Origin: Streptomyces sp. NBC_01788
GTDB lineage: Bacteria > Actinomycetota > Actinomycetes > Streptomycetales > Streptomycetaceae
Assembly: GCF_035917575.1 (NCBI RefSeq)
Contig: NZ_CP109090.1
Location: 4,836,001 to 4,900,000, forward strand
Length of the DNA: 64,000 nt
Reading direction: 5' to 3'
Position numbers and translations under genes: made by a program. Within the stretch, counting starts at the first letter, position 1. Each line of letters starts with the position of its first letter. This document shows, in pieces, positions 8,650 through 17,414 of the stretch. The notes under the pieces are model-generated. The model searched no databases. It worked only from the letters and a program-made list of their open reading frames with translations, and was not told where the DNA came from.

Positions 8650-9732
8650 TCAGCCGAGCAGCCGCCGCAGGTTCAGCCTGCCCCACAGCAGGCTGGTGCC
8701 GAACGAGAGGGCCATCACCGTGATCAGCAGACCGACCAGAAGCAGCCCCGCCATCGGTCCGCTCAGGTCCGGCGACACCAACGGGGCGACGATCTCCTCG
8801 ACGAACAGCACATGCACCATGTACGCGCCGAGCGCGGCACCGGCCAGCTTCTGCAGGAGTGGCCGCAGCTTCTCGGGGATGCGGATCCTGTTGACCAGGA
8901 GCAGCACACAGATGGTCAGGACGGCGACGAACAGGTGTGCGTTGGGGATCACGTAATGGACCTGCGTGTTGTACCAGAGGCACCCGGCCATGGCGAGCGG
9001 CATCACGACGAACAGCGGCCATCGCCACCGTACGGCGCCGGCCGGGAGGGCGAACAGAAACGCGCCCCCGACCGCGTACACCAGCGAATAGGTGCCGAAC
9101 CCCCAGGTCGCCGTCGGCATCCTGTGACCCGTGACCTCGCCGAGGGTGGTCAGCACGCTCGGCAGCACCGCGATGCCGAGCAGGGCGGCTCCCAGTCCCC
9201 AGGGCCGCTTCCCTGCCTTGACCAGCATCGCGAAGGCGAGCAGCACGGTGATCGGGATGTAGCTGTACATGAACCACAGGTGGTAGGCGGGCCGCACGGT
9301 GCCGAAGAGGGAACTCGTCGCCAGCTCGGTCATCGGCCGGTCGTTGCGGTCCCGCAGCCAGGCCCAGACCAGATAGACCGCCGTCCACACGAAGAGCGGA
9401 ACGGTGTTGCGGACGACCCGCTGCCACATCCGGGCGCTGTCGCGCGGGGGCGCGCCGACCAGCACGGCCCAGCCGGCGATGGCGAAGTACGTGGGAACGG
9501 CGAAGGCATGGATGCCCTCGACCACGTGTCCCGCCCAGTACGACCCGGAGCCGTTGGCCGGGTTGTCGCCGGTCGCCTTGATGAACTGGGCGCCCGTGTG
9601 TCCCAACATGACCATGGCCGAACAGATCAGCCGCATCAGGTCGATGTCGTAGCGGTGTTCCCGTGGTGCGGCGGCCTGTTCGGACGAGGCGCTTCTCTGC
9701 TGCGGCACGTGTACGGCTATGTCATTGGGCAC
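8650..9732 (-). CDS. membrane acyltransferase, acyltransferase-3 family
   Basis: 360 aa, GTG start. After a 25-residue soluble N-terminus the protein has about ten membrane helices. The first holds DIDLMRLICSAMVMLGHTGAQ, whose Arg and His correspond to the conserved pair of the acyltransferase-3 (O-acetyltransferase) family. These enzymes move acyl groups onto exported sugars, lipids or antibiotics. It sits beside the glycopolymer cluster on the same strand as the neighbouring glycosyltransferases but is separated from them by a very strong terminator. O-acylation of the surface polymer is a plausible role, inferred from context only. Confidence 0.82.
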   Translation of the reverse strand: MPNDIAVHVPQQRSASSEQAAAPREHRYDIDLMRLICSAMVMLGHTGAQFIKATGDNPANGSGSYWAGHVVEGIHAFAVPTYFAIAGWAVLVGAPPRDSARMWQRVVRNTVPLFVWTAVYLVWAWLRDRNDRPMTELATSSLFGTVRPAYHLWFMYSYIPITVLLAFAMLVKAGKRPWGLGAALLGIAVLPSVLTTLGEVTGHRMPTATWGFGTYSLVYAVGGAFLFALPAGAVRWRWPLFVVMPLAMAGCLWYNTQVHYVIPNAHLFVAVLTICVLLLVNRIRIPEKLRPLLQKLAGAALGAYMVHVLFVEEIVAPLVSPDLSGPMAGLLLVGLLITVMALSFGTSLLWGRLNLRRLLG

Positions 9733-9870
9733 TGCGCAACTCTCGTGGTGCCCGGTGTACGGGAGTTGAAGAGGCAGTGGCTCCGCTGTGGCTGGTGGGT
9801 CTCGTTTGGCCGTCCGGGACGGGTGAACGGGCAGGTCAGCCCACGGGGGCCGGGTTCGGACAGCGAAACG

Positions 9871-9912
9871 CGTCCCGCCCGGCTCGGCCTACGGGCCGAG
9901 CCGGGCGGGACG
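9871..9912 (-). terminator. strong terminator after glycosyltransferase operon
   Basis: A 19-bp perfect stem (9871-9889 with 9894-9912) with a TACG tetraloop, 31 bp past the stop of the polysialyltransferase-like gene. It is one of the most stable hairpins in the window. Confidence 0.88.
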
Positions 9913-9943
9913 CCACGGCTGTCACCTCGGGTTCATCCCCGTG

Positions 9944-11296
9944 TCACTTCCGGACACGCCGCCCCACCGCCCTGCGCACCACGCGCTTCGCGCGGCGCAC
10001 CTGGAGCTTCGCGCGCGATCGCGGGTGGCTGCCGGGAAGGCCGAGTTCGGCCAGCCGCAGCTCGGGGAAGTAGTAGCCGGGGCCGTCGGCCAGGTTGTTC
10101 CGCAGCCAGTCCGCCGTCGACTCCCGCAGCCGCGGGTACGTCTTGGGCTGCATGCAGAAACCGATCGCCCGGACCAGCGGTGACAAGGTCCCGGGGGCCG
10201 GGCCGACGAGAGCCGGGGTCTCCTCGCGCTCCAGATCCGGCACCAGGTGGTCGACCACGGCCAGGGGCACGCGGTTGCTGTTCGGGTAGGGCTGGAGGCG
10301 CCGCATCACCAGTTCGGTCCCGACCCTTGCGACGGGCACCTCGAAGTAGGCGGAGGCGGTCACCATGGCCGTCGAGAAACAGCCGACGACGAGCTCGGGA
10401 CGGCAGTGGTGGTACAGCGTCTCGGCCAGCAGCGGCGCGTCCAGCACGGTGAGCCGGACGCCGGCGTCCGCCGCCGCCTTGCTCAGCGCCGCCGAGTAGC
10501 CGGCGGGAGCCGTCGGATGGGGCTTGAAGACCAGGGAACGGTGCCCGGCGCGCACGGCCCCGGTGAGCATGCGGACATGGAGGTCCTCCTCCTCCTGCGC
10601 GCTCAGGATGTTGATCGCCGCCAGATACTGGCCGAGGAGCACGGCCGTCGGCGCCTCCTCCAGGACGGGCGCGAGCCGCGGGTCGTCCGCCGCGTCCCTG
10701 GAGATCTCGTCGAGCACGCCGCGGAACGCCTCGTCCGGGACGATCTCGGGCTCGACGCCGTACTCGGACAGCAGCATCGGCTTCAGGCCGGGTATCAGGT
10801 CGAGATGGAGCAGCCGCCGGATGCGGCGCGCGATGGTCAGCGGCAGCTTGTCCCGGGTCGGCCCGTAGCTCATGAGGCCGTCGGCGTACACGTGGACGGC
10901 ACTCTCGGAGAAGATCGCCGCCAGGGCCTGGGCCGGGTTGACCTGGATCGACTCGACGGCGAGCTCGATCAGGTCCCGCTCGTCGATGCCCCACAGCAGA
11001 CGGAACGCCCGCTGCCACATCACCGTGTCGTTGCCCCGCGGACCCCAGGCGCTGGGGTGGTGGGGGCTGATCGCCTCGTTCCAGCCGACCACCGAGTCGA
11101 AGCGGCCGGCCACCGGCGCGAAGCCGTGCATCTCGTCGAGGCGCAGGGCCGTCTCCGGTATGGCGGCGTTGTTGGAGACCAGCAGGACGCGCCGGGCCTC
11201 GCGGCGCGGTCCGAACAGGCCCGCGTCGAGCGCCGCGGCGAGGGTGGCCGCTCCGTAGAGGGTCGAGACCTGGAAGATCTGAGTCTTGCGGGGCAT
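9944..11296 (-). CDS. polysialyltransferase-like glycosyltransferase (copy 1)
   Basis: 450 aa, beginning PRKTQIFQVSTLYGAATLAA. It has a GT-B-like architecture with IFSESAVHVYADGLMSYGP, LLGQYL, a nucleotide-binding-type SLVFKPHPTAPAGYS motif and VVGCFSTAMVTAS near the C-terminus. The KPHP and S/T motifs are those of the bacterial alpha-2,8-polysialyltransferase family (PF07388), which extends polymers of nonulosonic acid from CMP-sugars. It starts 3 bp after the stop of the GT2 gene upstream, so the two are coupled. A paralogue with the same layout is at 16071-17414. Substrate and linkage are unknown. The C-terminus is strongly basic (KLQVRRAKRVVRR). Confidence 0.75.
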   Translation of the reverse strand: MPRKTQIFQVSTLYGAATLAAALDAGLFGPRREARRVLLVSNNAAIPETALRLDEMHGFAPVAGRFDSVVGWNEAISPHHPSAWGPRGNDTVMWQRAFRLLWGIDERDLIELAVESIQVNPAQALAAIFSESAVHVYADGLMSYGPTRDKLPLTIARRIRRLLHLDLIPGLKPMLLSEYGVEPEIVPDEAFRGVLDEISRDAADDPRLAPVLEEAPTAVLLGQYLAAINILSAQEEEDLHVRMLTGAVRAGHRSLVFKPHPTAPAGYSAALSKAAADAGVRLTVLDAPLLAETLYHHCRPELVVGCFSTAMVTASAYFEVPVARVGTELVMRRLQPYPNSNRVPLAVVDHLVPDLEREETPALVGPAPGTLSPLVRAIGFCMQPKTYPRLRESTADWLRNNLADGPGYYFPELRLAELGLPGSHPRSRAKLQVRRAKRVVRRAVGRRVRK

Positions 11297-11299
11297 GGT

Positions 11300-12265
11300 T
11301 CAGGCAGCCTTCCGCCCGTCACGCAGGCGGCTGAGCGACCTGCTCCGAGTGCTGTCCATGGTGGTGAGGGTCTCCTCGAGCGTTCGCTCGGGCATGCGGT
11401 GGAGCGCGGCTTTCGCCTCACGCCGCAGTCGCTGGGCCGTCGAGGGCTCGTACTCGTTCGCCTTGCCGATGTGGAAGGCGATCATGGCGCAGTAGGTCCG
11501 TACGGCCTTGGGGAGGAAACGCTCGGTCTCCGGGTCCTTCAGCACATCCTGCAGCAGCGCGTCGTAGGCCGGGATGAAGTCCAGCTGACGCGCGTCCTTG
11601 ATCTGGGTGAGCGAGGTCGCGACGCCCCTGCGGTAGAACACGCCGTGCACACCGAGGGAGGCGTACGTCCTGGCCTTCAGATGCAGGCGCCAGATCCACA
11701 GCCGGTCCTCGGCGGTGCGGAGTTCGGTCGCGAAGCGCATGCCCCCGTCGTCGAAGAGGTGCCGGCGGTAGATCCCCGCCCAGACGAAGGGGTAGTCGAC
11801 CATCGTCTCCGAGTCGGCCGGCGCTATTCCGTCGCGCGGATCCATCACGAGGTTGCGCACCGGGGCCGGGGGCCGCCGGATCACCCGCTCGGTGCCCGTG
11901 GCCTGGACATGATCGGTACGGGCGAAGTCGCAGCCCAGTTCGTCCATGGCGCGCACCAGTTCGGCGAGGTGGCCCGGCCCGTACCAGTCGTCGCCGTCGA
12001 GGAAGGTGATGTAGTCGCCGCTCGCCGCGTCGATACCGCTGTTGCGCGCCTGGGCTATGCCCATGTTCTTCTCGTGCCGGATCACCTTGGCGCCCGGATG
12101 CCTCTCCGCCCAGCGGTCGACGACCCCGGGGGTGGAGTCCGTGGAGCAGTCGTCCACGAGCAGGAACTCGACATCGGGATGCGCGTTGTTGGCGAGGCTT
12201 CGCAGCGTGCTCTCGGCGAACGCTCCCACATTGTGCATGGGGACGACAACAGACAGTCTCGGCAC
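11300..12265 (-). CDS. GT2 family glycosyltransferase (copy 1)
   Basis: 321 aa, GTG start at 12265 with GAGAGG about 5 bp upstream. A GT-A fold domain spans residues 1-230: LSVVVPMHN at the N-terminus, FLLVDDCSTDST at 34-45, GIAQARNSGID, and the metal-binding FLDGDDW near residue 90. The C-terminal 100 residues are helical (LPKAVRTYCAMIAFHIGKAN). Such enzymes transfer a sugar from a nucleotide donor to a glycan or lipid carrier on the inner face of the membrane. It is 3 bp from the polysialyltransferase-like gene downstream. The pair is repeated at 16071-18391, including the matching SLTQI...RxLDFI segment. Confidence 0.9.
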   Translation of the reverse strand: MPRLSVVVPMHNVGAFAESTLRSLANNAHPDVEFLLVDDCSTDSTPGVVDRWAERHPGAKVIRHEKNMGIAQARNSGIDAASGDYITFLDGDDWYGPGHLAELVRAMDELGCDFARTDHVQATGTERVIRRPPAPVRNLVMDPRDGIAPADSETMVDYPFVWAGIYRRHLFDDGGMRFATELRTAEDRLWIWRLHLKARTYASLGVHGVFYRRGVATSLTQIKDARQLDFIPAYDALLQDVLKDPETERFLPKAVRTYCAMIAFHIGKANEYEPSTAQRLRREAKAALHRMPERTLEETLTTMDSTRSRSLSRLRDGRKAA

Positions 12266-12388
12266 AGAGGCCTCTCACGCTCGAAGGTCGGGGATTGGAA
12301 CAGGCTAGCGATGCTCCCGACGGGTGCAGTGTCGCCCGGGACATGGAGAGATGAATTAAGTTCAAATCATCGGTGAATGACCAGTGGT

Positions 12389-14605
12389 TTACGCCTGGCC
12401 AAAGATTTCCCTGAGCTCGTCGAGGTTCGACCGGGTCGTTTCCCAGAGGAACTTCTGCGCGTCGTGCACTTCCGCCACGGCGGTCGCGTGGTCGTCGAGG
12501 ATCGCCGTGGCCCGTTCGCTGAGCCGGGAGCCGAGTTCCCGGTCGTGCACGGAAAGCCCCCATTCCTCGCGGCCGATGTCGGACAGGAAATAGGCGAGCT
12601 TCGGGTGGGAGACGAGGCTGAGGATCGGGGTGCCGCAGCCGAAGGGGATCATGCCCGCGTGCCCGCGCATGCCGATCACCAGCCGCGACCGGCCGTACAG
12701 CTCGCGGATGCCGTCGTTCGACATGTCGTGGAGCTGCTCCACGGGCAGTGTGAGGCCGTGCTCCCGGCGCAGGTCGTGCACGAACTTCTCGTCGGCGGGC
12801 ATGTGGGCCGCGTAGCGCACGTCGGCCCGGTCCCGCAGTTCCCGGAGCGCGGCGGCCATCTGGCCGAGGAAGTGGCCGTAGTCGTGGCCGAAGCGCAGCC
12901 CCGCGCGGTCGTAGGCGCAGTTGACCAGGACGGTCTCGGATCTCTCGGCCGGGTCGAACCGGCCCGGGGCGAGGTACCGCGCCACGGTGGTCGGGCAGGG
13001 CTGGTAGCGCACCCGGTCGCGCAGCTCCTCGGGGAGCAGCTCCCGGACCCGCTCGATCGAGCCGCGGTTGCGCAGCCCGAAGAACGCCGACCGTTCGACG
13101 AGCACCCGCAGGCTCCCGGCGAACCGGCTCCGGCGGTAGAGCTGTCCGTCGAACACGTTGTAGCCGACCGCGAACACCGCCAGGGGCGTGGTGATCCGCT
13201 CCAGGAGCTCGTCCGGGACGTTCCACTGCCAGTGGCTGTTGCCGTTGGGGGAGGTGTCCGGGAGGAAGAGCCCGCCGCCGCCCACGATCACTCCGCGTCG
13301 CGCGTTCAGCTGCTCCACCGCCGCCTCGTCGACCAGCCGGTGCACCGGCTGCCGGTACCAGCGGCGCGGGCCCGTGTCGGTGCCGAAGCACATGCGCACG
13401 GCCTCGGGCAGGACCTTGTCCCCGGCGTTCTCCTGGCCCTCGGCGAACAACGCGACATGCGCGAGCTGGTCGGCGGCGGCGTCCGGCTGCTCCGGTTCCG
13501 GTCCCCCGGGGCGGGTGCGCGCATACCAGCTGTGGCAACCGGCGTCGGTGGGATCGGCGTCCAGGCCCTCCCGGGCGTACGCGTGCGCGTCCTCCTCCCG
13601 CCCGCACAGCCACGCCAGACGGGCGAGCTGGGCGAAGGCGCGCGGGGCGACATCGGGTGAGGCCGCCGCCAGCAGCAGATGCGCCTCGGCCTCGGCGTAG
13701 CGCGACAGCGCCATCAGGCAGACGCCCAGCGTCTCCTGGCAGCGGGGCGCGTCCAGCCGGTCGCCCACGACCGGGGCGAGGACCTCGACGGCCTCGTCGT
13801 AACGGCCCTGCCGGCGGTACACGTCGGCCACCGTACGGGCGAGACCGAGGGAGGGACGCGCCCGGAGCAGCGGTGGCGCGCAGTGCGCCAGCAGGTCGGG
13901 GTGCTTGTCGCCGGGTAGGGCGCAGTAGGCCGCCCGGAACTCCTCGTCGCTCATCTCGAAGCGGCGCCGCGCCTCGGCGGCCGGACCGTGGACGGGCGCG
14001 CCGGAGGGGCCCGTGAAGTGGAGGACCGCGATGTTCGCGGGCACCGGGGAGCCGCCGGGGAGCCGGTGGGTGAGGAAGCCGTACCGCGCCTCCATCGGGA
14101 CCAGGACGTCCGCCGGCGTGAGGTCGGGACCGCCGTCGCCGGTGAGCCGGGCCGCCAGGGTGTCGTCCACGTCGGCGCGCTGGATCACCAGGAGGCCGCC
14201 GGGCAGGACGGCACGCCGCTCCCCGCCCTCCCCGTCGCACAGCGTCTGCGGGACGGCGCCCACACCACGGCGCATCCGCAGCAGCTCACCGAGGTCCCCC
14301 AGCACGACCATGTCCGGGCTGAGGGCGATGACCGTGTCATAGCCCTCCAGCCGGAAGAGGTCCGCGCGGCCCTCCGCCCGGCGGGTGACGACACGCGGGT
14401 GCAGACGGCGCAGGGCGTCGAACGAGGAGTCGGCTGGCCCCGGGTGCAGGACCACGAAGTCCTCGCACACGCCGGGATTGGTCAGTACCAGGCTGCGCAG
14501 CAGCGTGGCCAGGGCGGGCAGGCGGTCGCTGTCGGCGTGGACGGCGAAGGCGATCCGGCGTCTTCCGGTGACGGTGCTCCGGTCGTCCGCCAAGGAGTGG
14601 GTCAT
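12389..14605 (-). CDS. three-part GT8-like / TPR / polysaccharide pyruvyl transferase fusion
   Basis: 738 aa. Residues about 1-190 look like a GT8-type glycosyltransferase (RRIAFAVHADSDRLPALATL, GYDTVIALSPDMVVLGDL), although the usual DxD is altered to SPDMVV. Residues about 225-370 are TPR-like helices (ADVYRRQGRYDEAVEVLAPV). The C-terminal half is a CsaB/WcaK-type polysaccharide pyruvyl transferase (GDKVLPEAVRMCFG, VIVGGGGLFLPD, SRLVIGMRGHAGMIPFGCGTPILSL). It could add a pyruvate ketal or sugar to the surface polymer. The ATG at 14605 overlaps the upstream stop (ATGA). The order of domains is unusual, and activity of the GT8-like part is doubtful. Confidence 0.8.
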   Translation of the reverse strand: MTHSLADDRSTVTGRRRIAFAVHADSDRLPALATLLRSLVLTNPGVCEDFVVLHPGPADSSFDALRRLHPRVVTRRAEGRADLFRLEGYDTVIALSPDMVVLGDLGELLRMRRGVGAVPQTLCDGEGGERRAVLPGGLLVIQRADVDDTLAARLTGDGGPDLTPADVLVPMEARYGFLTHRLPGGSPVPANIAVLHFTGPSGAPVHGPAAEARRRFEMSDEEFRAAYCALPGDKHPDLLAHCAPPLLRARPSLGLARTVADVYRRQGRYDEAVEVLAPVVGDRLDAPRCQETLGVCLMALSRYAEAEAHLLLAAASPDVAPRAFAQLARLAWLCGREEDAHAYAREGLDADPTDAGCHSWYARTRPGGPEPEQPDAAADQLAHVALFAEGQENAGDKVLPEAVRMCFGTDTGPRRWYRQPVHRLVDEAAVEQLNARRGVIVGGGGLFLPDTSPNGNSHWQWNVPDELLERITTPLAVFAVGYNVFDGQLYRRSRFAGSLRVLVERSAFFGLRNRGSIERVRELLPEELRDRVRYQPCPTTVARYLAPGRFDPAERSETVLVNCAYDRAGLRFGHDYGHFLGQMAAALRELRDRADVRYAAHMPADEKFVHDLRREHGLTLPVEQLHDMSNDGIRELYGRSRLVIGMRGHAGMIPFGCGTPILSLVSHPKLAYFLSDIGREEWGLSVHDRELGSRLSERATAILDDHATAVAEVHDAQKFLWETTRSNLDELREIFGQA

Positions 14606-15858
14606 CGCAGGGCGATCCTCATCTTGCTGTGGTCGACGTGTGTCGCGCGGTCCATGACCCACTCGGCCTCCCTCGGCCGCAGCCGGCCGGGCAGGCCGAA
14701 GCCGACGAGGTCCAGGCGAGGGCTGACATCCAGGAAGTCCAGGAGCCGCAGGACGGTGAAGGCGGTGGTGGTCGCCGGTTCCCAGTCGTCCTCGCCGATC
14801 AGCGCCGGGTCGGTCAGGGGCGCGCGCAGGGACGCGTCACCGATGTGCTCCTGCGCTCCGGGCACGAGCCGCTGCCGCGTGGCGCGGCGCCAGGGTCCGG
14901 CCGGGGAGCCGAACACCAGCCGGATGCCGGCCGGCCGCGTCCAGGCGGGCCCGTCCCACGGGGTCTCGCCCCGCAACGAGACGGCGTGCAGATCGGTGCG
15001 CCCGCCGGTGCCCTCCGCGCGGACCCCGAAGGAGTCGCAGCGCACCACCAGGTCGTAGCCGTCGGCCCCGACGCCCGGCGCGCTCCCGGCTGTGCCGTCG
15101 GCGTCCGAGACCAGGCACACCGTCCGCCCCTCGACGAGTCCGCGCAGCCCGCCGACGCCGATCGGGGTGCTCCCGCCGAGCAGCGGGTCGGACAGCGCGG
15201 GCCGCTCGACCAGCCGCCGGTACGTCCCGTACAGCTTCAGCAGGTGCCGCACGGCGGGGTCCCCGGCGCCGTGCTCGGCCACCCGCGCCTGTACGAAGGC
15301 GGCGAACTCGGGGGCCGCGACCGCGGTGGGCTGCCCGAGCAGGTCGCGTGGCGGGGAGCCCGCCCGGGGGAAGAGCGCGTCGGCCTCCTCCAGGCACGCC
15401 CGCCGGCGCCGCAGGGTGTCGATCCTGCGGACGATCTCCTCCGCCGCGCCGTTGTCCCGCACCAGCGTGAGGTGGCGCTCGTAGCACTCCAGGGCCTCTG
15501 CCTCGCGGCCGAGCCCGTCGAGGGCCAGGCCGTGCAACCGCCAGGCTCCCCTGGACCGCTGCCGGATCCGGGTCGAGGTCTCGGCCACGCCCAGGGCGAG
15601 GGTCAGCCCGCTGTCCCCGCCGACGTCCAGGGCGCGCTCGCCGACCTTGAGCAGGGAGTCGAAGGGATCGGCCGCCGGCGTGTCGAGGGAGGCGGCGAAG
15701 ACACCGATCGCCCGGGTGAGACTGGCGTGCCGGGGAGAGGGCTTCTCACTCTGCGCCGCGAGGTACTCACCGCACAGGCGCATGCTCCGGGCGAACAGTT
15801 CCAGCCTGGCGGCCTCCTTCTGCCGTGCCTTGAACAATCCCGCCAGGGGGTTCGTCAT
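14602..15858 (-). CDS. helical-repeat protein with sialyltransferase-like (GT29-type) C-terminal domain
   Basis: 418 aa; ATG at 15858 with GGAGG about 8 bp upstream. Residues 1-190 are helical and TPR-like (GAWRLHGLALDGLGREAEAL). From about residue 240 the protein resembles a GT29/DUF115-type sialyltransferase fold: RTVCLVSDADGTAGS, then YDLVVRCDSF, GGRTDLHAVSL, then TTTAFTVLRLLDFLDV and RLDLVGFGLPG, ending DHSKMRI. These match the order of the L and S sialyl motifs (backbone, RxN-like loop, KTD-like turn, S/T-rich CMP loop, D-x-x-GF). The Arg-Cys-Asp replaces Arg-Phe-Asn, so activity is uncertain. Coupled by ATGA to the pyruvyl-transferase fusion. Assignment is by motif order only. Confidence 0.6.
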   Translation of the reverse strand: MTNPLAGLFKARQKEAARLELFARSMRLCGEYLAAQSEKPSPRHASLTRAIGVFAASLDTPAADPFDSLLKVGERALDVGGDSGLTLALGVAETSTRIRQRSRGAWRLHGLALDGLGREAEALECYERHLTLVRDNGAAEEIVRRIDTLRRRRACLEEADALFPRAGSPPRDLLGQPTAVAAPEFAAFVQARVAEHGAGDPAVRHLLKLYGTYRRLVERPALSDPLLGGSTPIGVGGLRGLVEGRTVCLVSDADGTAGSAPGVGADGYDLVVRCDSFGVRAEGTGGRTDLHAVSLRGETPWDGPAWTRPAGIRLVFGSPAGPWRRATRQRLVPGAQEHIGDASLRAPLTDPALIGEDDWEPATTTAFTVLRLLDFLDVSPRLDLVGFGLPGRLRPREAEWVMDRATHVDHSKMRIALR

Positions 15859-16034
15859 GCGTTCACCGTCCTCCGATCGGAGGACGCATCGTGCCCCAGT
15901 GCGAGGGGTGCCGAGTGTCTTCGCAGTGGACGGCGGGTAAACAGTCCCGGTTGGGCGGCCGGCCGGATGACGTCGCCCGGCGAGGACCGGGGTGCCCGTC
16001 GGCAGGCCGCCGTACCCGCGGCAGGGCCATGACC

Positions 16035-16067
16035 CGGACGCGCCGCCCGGTGCGGGCGGCGCGTCCG
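16035..16067 (-). terminator. terminator after second glycosyltransferase pair
   Basis: A perfect 15-bp stem (16035-16049 with 16053-16067) with a GTG loop lies 4 bp after the stop of the polysialyltransferase-like gene. It separates that operon from the 15858-12389 operon, which must have its own promoter in 15859-16034. Confidence 0.85.
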
Positions 16068-16070
16068 TCC

Positions 16071-17414
16071 TCAGCGCCGTACGGCGTTCTTCAGCGCCCG
16101 CGCCCGCCGCACCATCCGGCGCGCCGTGGCGCTGCGGGGGAGGAACGCCAACCGCTCCGGGATGCCGCCCGGCAGGCCCAGCGAGGTGAGCCTGCGGCGC
16201 TTGAAGTAGCGCTGGGTGCGGGGTCCGAAGTGCTGGGAGAGGAAGCGCTCGGCTGCCGGGCGCAGACCCGGGTGGATCTGCGGCTGCATGACGAAGCCGA
16301 CGGTGGTGACCAGCCCGGTCAGCAGGTCGGCGGCGAGAGCGGCCTCCCCCTGCCCGTCCTCCTTCCCGTCCGCCAGGTCCGGCAGCAGCGCGTCGGCCAG
16401 GACGACGGGGACGCGGTTGCTGTTCTGGTACGGCGTCAGGCGATCCAGGACGAGACCCGTCCCCACCCGGGCGACCGGCAGGCCGTGGAACGCGGAGGCG
16501 GTGAACAGGGCGGTCGAGAAGCATCCGACGACCAGCGCGGGCCGGGCCTTCTCGAACAGCACCTCGGCGAGGACGGGCAGGTCCAGGACGGTGAGGTCCA
16601 CGCCGAGCCGTTCGGCCTCGGTCTCCAGCGCCCGGCTGCAGCGGGCCGGAGCGGTCGGGTGCGGCTTGAAGACGACCGAGCGGTGCCCGCGGGCCACCGC
16701 GCCCCGCAGCATCCGCACGTGCAGGTCCTCCTCCTGCTCGGCGGAGAGGATGTCCAGCGCGGACAGGTACTGGCCGAGCAGGACGGCGGCGTGCTCGGGC
16801 AGCGGCGGAAGCCGCGGCACGGCGTCGCCGATCCGGCTCAGCACCTTCATGAACGCGTCGGTGGCCACGGCCTGCGCGGGCACGTCGAACTCGGTCAGCA
16901 GCAGCGGGGTCAGACCGGGGACCAGGTCCAGGTGGAGCAGCCGCCGTACGCGCGTGCCGACCAGCGGGTCGATCTTGTTGCGCGTGGGGCCGTAGCTCAT
17001 CAGCCCGTCGGCGTAGACGTCGATGGGCGCTTCGGCGAACGACTGGGCGATGGCCAGCGCCGGGTTGACCTGAAGAGACTCCATCACCAGGGCCACGTGG
17101 TCGTCGCCCAGGTCCCACAGCAGCCGCAGAAGGCGCTCGAACAGCGGGGAGTCGTCGGGGCGCGGCGACCAGGCCCCCGGATGGAAGGGGCTGATGGCCT
17201 CGTTCCAGGACAGCACGCCGTCGAAGTGCTCCCGCAGTGGTGCGAAGCCCGGCATCTCGTCGACGGCCGGGGTGGTCTCCGGCGTCGCGGCGTTGTTGCA
17301 CACCAGCAGCAGGCGGCGGTCCGCCTCGGGGAAGCAGTCGGACTCGATCGCGGCGGCCAGGGTGGCGGCGCCGTACAGCGTCGAGGCGCAGAAGATCTGC
17401 GTGGTGCGGGGCAT
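16071..17414 (-). CDS. polysialyltransferase-like glycosyltransferase (copy 2)
   Basis: 447 aa. It begins PRTTQIFCASTLYGAATLAA and keeps the same landmarks as the copy at 9944: APIDVYADGLMSYGPTRNKID, LLGQYLSALDILSAEQEEDL, SVVFKPHPTAPARCS and VVGCFSTALFTASAF. Both therefore belong to the PF07388-like polysialyltransferase group, which uses CMP-activated nonulosonic acids. Its ATG overlaps the GT2 stop (ATGA), so the two are tightly coupled. The C-terminus is rich in Arg, perhaps for contact with membrane phospholipid or polymer. Two copies may build different linkages or chain segments; this is inference. Confidence 0.75.
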   Translation of the reverse strand: MPRTTQIFCASTLYGAATLAAAIESDCFPEADRRLLLVCNNAATPETTPAVDEMPGFAPLREHFDGVLSWNEAISPFHPGAWSPRPDDSPLFERLLRLLWDLGDDHVALVMESLQVNPALAIAQSFAEAPIDVYADGLMSYGPTRNKIDPLVGTRVRRLLHLDLVPGLTPLLLTEFDVPAQAVATDAFMKVLSRIGDAVPRLPPLPEHAAVLLGQYLSALDILSAEQEEDLHVRMLRGAVARGHRSVVFKPHPTAPARCSRALETEAERLGVDLTVLDLPVLAEVLFEKARPALVVGCFSTALFTASAFHGLPVARVGTGLVLDRLTPYQNSNRVPVVLADALLPDLADGKEDGQGEAALAADLLTGLVTTVGFVMQPQIHPGLRPAAERFLSQHFGPRTQRYFKRRRLTSLGLPGGIPERLAFLPRSATARRMVRRARALKNAVRR

